Assembly: GCA_003510525.1 (NCBI GenBank)
Contig: DOMD01000034.1
Location: forward strand, 1 to 5,709
DNA length: 5,709 nucleotides
Direction: 5' to 3'
From: Candidatus Omnitrophota bacterium
Lineage (GTDB): Bacteria > Omnitrophota > Gorgyraeia > Gygaellales > UBA12090
Part shown: positions 1 to 5,709 of the stretch, one piece after another
Layout of the letters: each line of letters starts with the position of its first letter
How positions within the stretch are numbered: position 1 is the stretch's first letter
Program-made: the position numbers and the translations under genes
Notes under the pieces: generated by a model
The model's input: the letters and a program-made list of their open reading frames with translations, nothing else
Told to the model about the DNA's origin: nothing
Database searches by the model: none

Positions 1-3000
1 AGATCCTCTTGAGAGGGGTTGATAATCAACTTATCTTCTTTGCCGTTAATAAGGATAAGATCGCCTTCCTTGACCATAGGATAAATCGGCTCGTCAGGGA
101 AAAAGGGGACGATATTTTCATTCAGCACATTTTTCTCCGCCCAATGCACCCTATGGTCTTTACCCACATCGCTGGTTATCCCGGCTATATTCTCTGCTAA
201 AGCCCGCACAGTATTATAAAGTTCAAGGTCTATAATTTTTTCGGCGATGATACAGATAGGCTCACCAAAAGCATAATTATATGGCAATAAAATTGACGGC
301 TCTTCTCCTAATAAGCATTTCTCTAAGTTTTCCAAGGCAGCGATAGCCTCTGTCAAAGGAACGTATGATGGGGATTTTTCACCAAGATTCTTAGCATCCC
401 CGGATAATTCCTCTATTGTTTTCTCGACTGCCTCAAAATGGCTCTCTGCCTTAAAAATAGGATTTGCTATCCTTTTAATTATTTTTTCAAAGACAGACAA
501 AATAAGGCCTTTAACCTGCGGCAGTCCGGATTTATTTATTTCTTCTTTTTTCTTGGCAATTATCTCAAATATATCGGCTTCTTTGCCGGTCTTTACCCAA
601 ACCAGCTTCGCCGCCCTTCCCATGCTTATTTTCTTTATTTTCTTAGCACTCCCCTTCACTACTCTGCGCAAGCTGCCATTGACAACCGGAGAAGACGTTT
701 TTTCTGTTGAAGGATTAAGATTCTCTCGCTCTATCAATGACTCGATAGTAACCGGCATTCTCCAGGTCCAATTGTGCGGCCCTACGGTTCCGGGAATATT
801 AATCCGGGAATTTTCTACCCAACCCTCTACGGTCTGGAGCGTCAGAGAATAAAACAGGTTTTCACACTTCTTCATTGCCGCGATAACTTTTATAGATATG
901 GCCTCCGGAGACTCTCCTTCCTGAATAGCATATCCGTGGTCAGATAAAAATCCTTTTACCTGCTCTTTGTCCGAATCGGATAATTCCGGCCAACGGGTAA
1001 TAAATGTAGAAGGGCTATCAAAGACTGCCTCACAAATCAAGGTATGAGATTGTCTTGCCATTTCCTTCTCTCTCCAGCCTGCCACATTATACAAAAACAG
1101 GTTAGGCAGTTGCTCAGAAAGCCCATCCAGCATCTTCCTCACCTTTGGCGGTCTTTCGCCTATATCTTCACCGATAAGGACAATGCCATCTCCTAAGGCG
1201 GCCTCGGCTAAGCTAATTAAGATTTTCCTCCCCCAAGAAACCATCTCATCTTCATGCGTCGGATAAAAGGCGCCGGCGGATGCTTTTTCCCCTTTCTCAA
1301 TAAGCCATTCGCCAAGAAATCCCAGTAAATGGTCCACCCTTACTCCATCAAAGAATTTCGCGCTATAATGGATACGTTTAATCCAGAACTCAAGCACATT
1401 TTCATAATTATCCAGCCAGCGGTAAGGATATAATCCCCAGTTTTGCCCTTCTGGGCAGAACCGATCCGGAGGCGCTCCCGCGCTTTTATTAATATCAAAC
1501 AAATCCCTCCGAGCCCAGACCTCAACGCTGTTTGGCGCCGGATAAATAGGCAAATCCCCGATAATACGCTTTCCCTTCTGTTTTGCGTATGTTCTTACCG
1601 TTTGCCAACACACACCATAAACCCACTGCAGCCATTGATAAAAGATTATTTCTTTCTGATGTATGTTCACGAAACTCTTTAAAGCCTTGATGTCCCTATT
1701 CTTGTATTCATTCGGCCACTGCCACCAAGGATCCCCCTTAAAATAATTAAGCAGGGCGCGGAAAAGAGCATAATCATCTATCCAATATTTATTTCCTTCC
1801 CGGTAATCATCAAACCCCGCTTCCCCCTTCATTATCTTAGGGTATGCCTCATTAATAAACTCGCTCCTGAGGATATGCGCGGTTACCGCGCATACTGACG
1901 AATAATCAATTTTATGCGAGTCTTTAGCGGCAGGCAGTATTCGCGCTAGTTCGGGCGCTGATTTTAGATATTGCTGTATTTTTTCCGGGCCTATAAGGCT
2001 GTTAAGGGGCAGATAAAGATCATTGTGCGCGAAAACGCTTAGGCTGGCGTATGGGCATGGGTCACCGGAAGCAATTTGTGTCGTGGGAAGAGAAAACCAC
2101 ATATCAAAATCTTTTAATAGCATATAATCAATAAATTTATAGAGGCTGTCTAAATTACCGATGCCCAAATCATATTCTTCGCGCAGAGAAAATAACGGGC
2201 AGAGCATTCCAGACATCTTTTTCTCAAGCCACCAATAGTCTATCCCTTGGGGCATATTCCCCCATTGTCCGCCAAGCGTCAAAAAGTATACTACCTGCGC
2301 GCGCGCCACCCCCACTCTTAACGTAAAACCATAATTACAACCGTAATCCTCTTCCGTGATAGCATCTCTCACCATATAAATAAGGTTACTCACGCCTTTA
2401 CCAAAAAATACTTCCTTAAGCTTTTCAGGAATTATTACATCCGCCCATTCCTTACCATTGTTCTCAGTAAGCGCTAACAGAAACATATACATCGTATTAT
2501 TTTTCTTTACTCCGTATGCCTTGATAACATCATTCTTCGATATAAGTTTTATGAAGCCGTTGTCCTTCTCCAGCATATCCACCAAATTTTGGCGTTCTTT
2601 CAAGCTTGAATTCTCAAGATACGCCAAGGCCCGGCTATCCCAGGGCAGGTTATTAAATGCCTCTTTCAATTTGTTTACCGAATCTTTTTCTATCGCGCTT
2701 GAGGAGGCTAAACCTGCCCGCGCAAGCGCTTTCCCGGCAAGTAAAATAAAAAACTGTTCCGGTGGCGCTATAGATGAACTCGAAGCCTTGGGTATAATGA
2801 AACCTATATAATGCCCCTTTTCATCCTCTCCTGGGTTTTTTTCAGGATTGCCTTTTCTAACATTATCATTTCCAAAAGAAACTACTTCCCTCTTCGGCAG
2901 ATTCCGCTTTATCCCTATAATAGCGGTCAGGTCTATCACAAATTGGCTGACCAACTCTCTCTGTTCAATGCTATGGAAACCCTGCTTTATGAGGGCTTCT

Positions 3001-5709
3001 TTAATCATCGGGAAGGGGTATTTTATATAAAAGGCGCCTTTAATCCTTTTTACCTGCTGGGTGGAATAGGTGGTAATGATAATTCTTCCTTCGGGCTTAA
3101 GCGCGGCGGCGGCCTCCTTAAGCACCATCTCAATATCCATATCGCCTATGGATTCCGAGAATACCGCCGTATCAAATATATTTTCCTTAAAAGGCGAATA
3201 ATGCGCGTCCGCCTTCACTAATGAAATTCCTGGTCGCTTTACAAGTCTTAAGCTCCACGAATTTAAATCAATGCCTATAACCGTATGCCCTCGCTGCCTG
3301 GCGGCTATTTCCCAGGGGGCATTACCGATACCCACTGAAAGAACCCGCCGCGCGCCGGGAACTTCCTGAATAATACTTATTAACTGAAAAATAAGCATGG
3401 AATCCTGGGAGATATAGCTCATCGTCACCCGGTCATCAGGCATAAGGGCCTCATCTAAACGATTAAGACGCCGATAGAACTCTTCTATTAAGCGGGGATA
3501 TTTCCATCGGGAAACTTCTTGGGCGTCTATGCCTATTCTTCGCGCTATTTCCAGAATCAGCTCCGGACAAAGCCAGGCCTCTATGGCGGAAGAGCTGAAT
3601 TTTGTTGAAGATTTTCCACTCGGCGCGGGCGGGGCGCGGATACTCAATAAATCACATAAAAGATCCCCAGGCGTGAATATCTTCTCGTTAAAGTATAAAG
3701 CTGAAGCTGATGATTTTTCCAAGGTATGCCTTCCCCTTAAAATACTACCTAACAACTTACGGCTATCAATCTCATTTCTCTTTATTGGCAGGCCTTTATC
3801 CAGGCTTGAGCTGGCGGTTAAGCCTTTCTGCTCGGAAGTAGTGATTACGCAGGCGCCGGTTATTCTTGGCGTGATCAAGGAAGAACTGGTTTGTATTCCG
3901 TTAAGAGAAACGCGGATTTCTTTTTCTTTTAGCGCAACCTTAATCATATTAATATCAATAAAACCCATATCCTGTATATCATCCGCTTTGATTTCTTGTT
4001 TTAATACTCTGGCTTTAATTCCAGAGGTATGCTCGCCAAGAAAAACTTTTTCTTCGGCCTTCAAAGAAGAGCGGATAATTGCTTCCTGGATAATCCTGTC
4101 CATATCCTTTCCTTCTCTGACTGTGCCCACAACCCGCGCTTCCAATTCACCCGGGCCAACCAAACGGCATTTTAGAAATTCTCTCACTTCATCAATAACG
4201 CTGTCTCTGGTGCTGATGATCCTTTCTCTTAATTGAGGAAACTCCTCTTCAATTATTTTTATTAAATAATGATAATGCGTGCAGGCCAGCACAAGATGAC
4301 TGATTTCGTTTCTTTCAATGAATTCTCTCAGATCAACTCTGACAATATCCTTGGCGATATTATTCAACTCGGACTGCTGTTGTTCATTGGCGCTGTAGCG
4401 CGCCCTATCCAGCATTTCCACCAAAACCGCTAAAAGCGGGGTTGCCAGGACATACCCTAATTTTTGATACACACCGCTTCTTTCTGTCCCCCGGGTTCCG
4501 ATAACCCCTATTCTCGATCCTTCCGGAAGAGCCCTAATCCGCTTTAAGGTGTTTTTAACCGGTTCAATAAAATGAATATGGGGATACTGTTTCTTGAGCG
4601 CGCCAAAATCAACTGTAACCGCCGCGGTATTACAGGCGATAATCATACACATATTCTTATTGGCCTTGTCGCTCTCGTTTAAATATTCAATCGCCGCTCT
4701 GGTGAAACACTCGATTTCTTCTTTTGATTTCTCTCCGTAAGGCATATTCTTCCGGTCAAAATAACCAATCAATTTTATATTTAAACCGCATTGCGATAAT
4801 TTACGATTAATCATTACTCCGCCATGCCCGGAATCAAAAACCAACATAGTCATTAAAGGAGCCGGTTTTTTTGCCGCTTTTATTACGTGAACTTCACTAA
4901 GCAATCTCCTAACCGCGGCACAATCAGCGGCGGTAAATAAATCCACCTCATATTTATTATTTGCTTTTACGATAAAATCTTTAAAAACCTTACTTATCCT
5001 CAGGCCAACCTCCCGCAAAACGTCTCCTCTGCTCCAAATTTCATCATTGAGGATATCTTGCATTTTCTCTAAACGCGAAGCGATAATTCCTCCCCCTTTA
5101 GCCATACCGCCTATGACAATTTTTCCGTTCTTAGTTAATTCCAAATACCCCTCATAAGTAACCGCGGCGTTGGTCCCGGAAATAATGTATTTTGCTTTTA
5201 CCTTCTTAGCGCTTTCTTTATTAATTTGTCCGGCTATGGAGGCCAAAACCAGGATATCGGCTTTTTGGCTAATTACATCCAGCTTATCGTGCGAAAATCC
5301 GCCGAATAATTTCCGGAATAAACTCTTCTTGGCAAACCCGTAAATACTTCCGGTTCGCCCCTTATGTTGGATTAATTTATCTATATCCAGTCCTTTTTCA
5401 TCGCGCAAAACAATAACTTGCTTCCTTTCTTCATCATAGTCGCTGATAGCAGTTATTCTTGCTCCCTGGGCCGAAAGGAACTTTGCCGCGTGCAGGCCGA
5501 CCTTGCCAAAACCCTTAATCACCGCCTTGCGGTCGGTTAAATAATTATTTTCTTCGGGAGTCAGCCTGAATTTGAGGTAATCATCGCGATATTCGCGATA
5601 ACCAATACAGGCATTTGCTATAATCGCCAGGCCATAACCGTTAGCCTCTTCTTTCCCTTCAAGACCGCCTTTATCCAGCCGCTTGGAAGTGGCGGCCGCC
5701 AATTCAGGA
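1..5709 (-). CDS. Giant multidomain fusion protein, internal fragment (ELFV dehydrogenase - MurI - methyltransferase - MalQ - enzyme I-like); both ends outside the window
   Basis: One minus-strand frame is open over the whole window (complete codons 5708 down to 3, about 1,902 residues), with no TAA, TAG or TGA in frame and neither its start nor its stop inside the window. Family motifs stay in this frame from end to end: GFGKVG (dehydrogenase Rossmann), DSGHGG, ACNTA and ACTH (glutamate racemase), VLSVGIGN and IGIDLN (SAM methyltransferase), GDLPIY, VRVDH, GEDIG and RINIPG (GH77), and LIINPSQED (enzyme I-type swivelling domain). Conserved motifs on both sides of each junction make a chance open frame very unlikely. 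As separate genes these would be four or five unrelated proteins; here no stop or gap separates them. There is no signal peptide or clear membrane segment in the visible part, so a cytoplasmic location is likely. Giant ORFs of this kind are known from Omnitrophota; that assignment is inference. A less likely explanation is an assembly artefact. Confidence 0.93.
3..641 (-). other. Domain: PTS enzyme I / PEP-utilising enzyme N-terminal and swivelling (phosphohistidine) domain-like, truncated and apparently lacking the active-site His
   Basis: Residues 1690-1902; it continues beyond position 1. Enzyme I takes phosphate from PEP onto a His of a swivelling domain and passes it to HPr. The match is clearest at the end: GDLILINGKEDKLIINPSQED fits the family's GD.vivDg..g.viiNPt.e pattern. 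Upstream, EPICIIAEKIIDLELYNTV matches the strand-helix before the active site (family: EVILVAADLTPSETAQL), and AGITSDVG matches LGFITDAGG. Where the family has DAGGRTSHTSIMARSL, this protein has DVGKDHRVHWAEKNVL: same length, but the His column holds Val1854, with His1852 and His1855 nearby. The N-terminal part (MGRAAKLVWV, then long charged helices) fits the strand and HPr-binding helical region of enzyme I only loosely. It could be a regulatory relic, and the C-terminal PEP-binding barrel may follow outside the window. Confidence 0.6.
642..722 (-). other. Basic, serine-containing linker between the MalQ-like and enzyme I-like domains
   Basis: Residues 1663-1689. A short segment rich in Ser, Thr, Lys and Arg with a TSSPV tract and a KGSAKK end, lacking hydrophobic periodicity. 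It starts where the GH77 C-terminal motif NWTWR and its last helix end, and stops before the first strand-like segment of the next domain. It is most simply a flexible tether. Confidence 0.55.
723..2216 (-). other. Domain: 4-alpha-glucanotransferase (MalQ / GH77 amylomaltase)-like
   Basis: Residues 1165-1662, about 498 residues, the usual size of a bacterial amylomaltase. GH77 enzymes transfer maltodextrin segments between alpha-1,4-glucans in the cytoplasm (maltose, glycogen and starch metabolism). Motifs in order: LCPLFSLREEYDLGIG (family: PLFSLRS.YDWGIGD), YWIDDYALFRAL (family: W..DYALF.AL), WWQWP, IIGDLPIYPAPNSVEVWA (family: iiGDLPIYVa.dSaDVWa), GAPPDRFCPEGQNWG (family: G.PPD.Fs..GQ.WG), FDGVRVDHLLGF with nucleophile Asp1459, LIGEDIGERPPKV with acid/base Glu1514, and RINIPGT with Arg1635 followed by NWTWR. 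The third acidic residue is best matched by Asp1564 in VFDSPS, but the near-invariant preceding His of the GTHD motif is replaced by Phe. The three acidic residues suggest possible activity; the lost His leaves it in doubt. Confidence 0.92.
2217..2900 (-). other. Unrecognised interdomain segment B preceding the glucanotransferase
   Basis: Residues 937-1164. No family is recognised. It starts with a hydrophilic linker (about residues 938-968, rich in Asn, Lys and Glu), then ASSSSIAPP (residues 975-983), a hydrophobic helix-like stretch (QFFILLAGKALARAG), and another SSS tract at 1002-1004. A helical, charged section follows, then a tryptophan- and tyrosine-rich part at about 1105-1164 (NYGFTLRVGVARAQVVYF, then GGQWGNMPQGIDYWWLEKK). 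The latter could be an N-terminal beta-rich module of the glucanotransferase, since some MalQ/DPE2-type enzymes carry N-terminal carbohydrate-binding modules, but I see no diagnostic motif and this is only a suggestion. Confidence 0.55.
2901..3401 (-). other. Domain: class I SAM-dependent methyltransferase-like
   Basis: Residues about 770-936. It has the order expected for a seven-beta-strand methyltransferase. Motif I is VLSVGIGNAPWE (glycine loop from Gly793). Motif II is TVIGIDLN with acidic Asp814, which would contact the SAM ribose. Next is LVKADAHYSPFKENIFD (Asp834 in the position that usually contacts adenine, then a SPF segment like the common LPF), followed by AVFSESIGDM. The post-core strand is ALKPEGRIIITTYS, as in methyltransferase 11/25-type proteins (LKPGGxxxxxxx). 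The C-terminal GFHSIEQREL resembles the GF..v....l strand. The glycine loop GIGNAP is less Gly-rich than the usual GxGxG, so SAM binding is likely but not certain. The substrate cannot be predicted. Nothing suggests a polyketide or nonribosomal peptide context. Confidence 0.8.
3402..4172 (-). other. Unrecognised interdomain segment A with serine-rich linkers
   Basis: Residues 513-769, between the racemase and methyltransferase domains; I recognise no family. The first part (about 513-605) is charged and looks folded, with alternating helix- and strand-like stretches (for example ARVVGTVREGKDMDRIIQEA). The middle carries low-complexity tracts: TSSSL at 607-611, TASSSLDKG at 631-639, APPAPSGKSST at 692-702 and FSSSA at 704-708. 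The last part (about 709-769) appears helical and rich in Arg and Glu (RRIGIDAQEV, LIEEFYRRLNRLDEA) and may be an N-terminal extension of the methyltransferase fold. An in-frame ATG at 3443 (Met756) is preceded by GAGG with 5 bases between, a possible but unproven internal start. Confidence 0.6.
4173..4856 (-). other. Domain: glutamate racemase (MurI)-like, Asp/Glu racemase family
   Basis: Residues 285-512. Glutamate racemase interconverts L- and D-glutamate by a cofactor-independent two-cysteine mechanism, supplying D-glutamate for peptidoglycan. The family motifs occur in order: VFDSGHGG (residues 290-297, Asp292), PYGEKSKEEI (family: PYGxKS), IACNTAA with Cys359 as first catalytic cysteine, GVIGTRGTERSGVYQK (family: IGTxxTxxSxxY), TPLLAVLVE, and LACTHYHYL with Cys476 as second catalytic cysteine and the following His. 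At about 228 residues it is somewhat shorter than free-standing MurI (about 260). All three signature sites are intact, so it may be active. An in-frame ATG at 4853 sits where a free MurI would start, but no Shine-Dalgarno-like sequence precedes it and the frame is open upstream, so it is internal to the fusion. Its place after a glutamate dehydrogenase-like domain suggests consecutive steps; this is inference. Confidence 0.9.
4890..5708 (-). other. Domain: C-terminal NAD(P)-binding half of a Glu/Leu/Phe/Val-type dehydrogenase (glutamate dehydrogenase-like), truncated at window edge
   Basis: Residues 1-273 of the visible frame. The family catalyses reversible oxidative deamination of an amino acid, typically L-glutamate to 2-oxoglutarate and ammonia. 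The sequence opens in the region equivalent to the family's T-G-K-P...GGS..R..ATG.G motif (here TSKRLDKGGLEGKEEANGYG, residues 7-26). The dinucleotide motif GFGKVG follows at residues 66-71, with beta-2 ending ITAISD. Then come ADILVLASIAGQI (family: DILIPAALENQI), SGTNAAVT with Asn180 (family: EGANGPTT), and GGMAKGGG near residues 200-207 (family: PD..ANAGGV). The C-terminal helices end with a segment like the family's dlR.AAy..A..R. The catalytic Lys/Asp half would lie upstream, beyond position 5709. Several substrate-side positions differ from the consensus, so NAD binding looks retained but glutamate specificity and activity are uncertain. It runs directly into the racemase domain. Confidence 0.85.

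Noticed and set aside
9..852. Plus-strand open frames of 63, 90 and 99 codons
   Set aside because: Antisense shadows of the enzyme I-like and MalQ C-terminal coding sequence; low-complexity, Phe-rich products without motifs.
1340..1682. Short frames of 61 codons (minus, another frame) and 79 codons (plus)
   Set aside because: They cover the GH77 catalytic core, which is clearly coded in the main minus-strand frame.
2458..3221. Plus-strand open frames of 117, 136 and 60 codons
   Set aside because: They overlap each other in different frames, have no recognisable product, and are antisense to the methyltransferase domain and segment B.
2901..3401. Methyltransferase domain as part of a polyketide or nonribosomal peptide megasynthase
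   Set aside because: No ketosynthase, acyltransferase, adenylation, condensation or carrier-protein signature is present; the neighbouring domains are amino acid and glucan enzymes.
3529..4236. Plus-strand open frame of 235 codons
   Set aside because: Its product is serine- and isoleucine-rich with no family motif. It lies antisense to the racemase C-terminus and segment A of the giant frame, whose recognisable motifs continue on both sides.
4840..4890. A separate murI gene starting at the ATG near 4853
   Set aside because: No stop codon ends the dehydrogenase frame upstream, there is no Shine-Dalgarno-like sequence before the ATG, and the frame is shared with the preceding domain.
5584..5598. 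Two TCGCGA hexamers spaced 9 bases apart as a regulatory site
   Set aside because: They fall within coding sequence for a repeated Tyr-Arg-x pattern (YREYRD) in the dehydrogenase domain, which explains the repeat.
1..5709. Alternative genetic code (stop codon reassignment) as the reason for the long frame
   Set aside because: None of TAA, TAG or TGA occurs in frame, so the open frame holds under the standard bacterial code.

Overview
The window lies inside one gene. On the minus strand a single reading frame (codons whose highest base is at position 5708, 5705, 5702 and so on) stays open from one end to the other: about 1,902 sense codons with no stop of any type, no start and no end. I translated it codon by codon. 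It reads as a chain of known enzyme domains joined head to tail, so this is a partial giant multidomain protein of at least about 210 kDa, with unknown lengths beyond both edges. No intergenic space, promoter, terminator, RNA gene, mobile element or CRISPR array is visible. The moderate-size plus-strand ORFs are antisense shadows of this frame.

Domain order from N- to C-terminus (right to left on the plus strand): (1) the C-terminal NAD(P)-binding half of a glutamate/leucine-type (ELFV) dehydrogenase, residues 1-273 of the visible part, cut by the right edge; (2) a glutamate racemase (MurI)-like domain, 285-512, with both catalytic cysteines; (3) an unrecognised stretch with serine-rich linkers, 513-769; (4) a class I SAM-dependent methyltransferase fold, 770-936; (5) a second unrecognised stretch, 937-1164; (6) a 4-alpha-glucanotransferase (MalQ, GH77)-like domain, 1165-1662, with its three acidic catalytic residues; (7) a basic, serine-containing linker, 1663-1689; (8) a domain resembling the N-terminal and phosphohistidine part of PTS enzyme I / PEP-utilising enzymes, 1690-1902, cut by the left edge and apparently lacking the usual active-site His.

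The organism is bacterial: the domain types are bacterial and MurI points to peptidoglycan metabolism. Giant ORFs that string together unrelated metabolic domains are known from Omnitrophota (formerly OP3, in the PVC group), so this is my best guess. It is an inference from architecture, not from a marker gene.

How the parts could work together is uncertain. Glutamate dehydrogenase and glutamate racemase are adjacent and could act in sequence (2-oxoglutarate to L-glutamate to D-glutamate for the cell wall). The glucanotransferase and PTS-like domain suggest carbohydrate handling or sensing. Key residues are kept in MurI and MalQ but altered in the dehydrogenase and enzyme I-like domains, so the chain may mix active enzymes with structural or regulatory relics. 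Recurrent tri-serine tracts lie only in the segments between recognised domains, which suggests either flexible tethers or processing sites.
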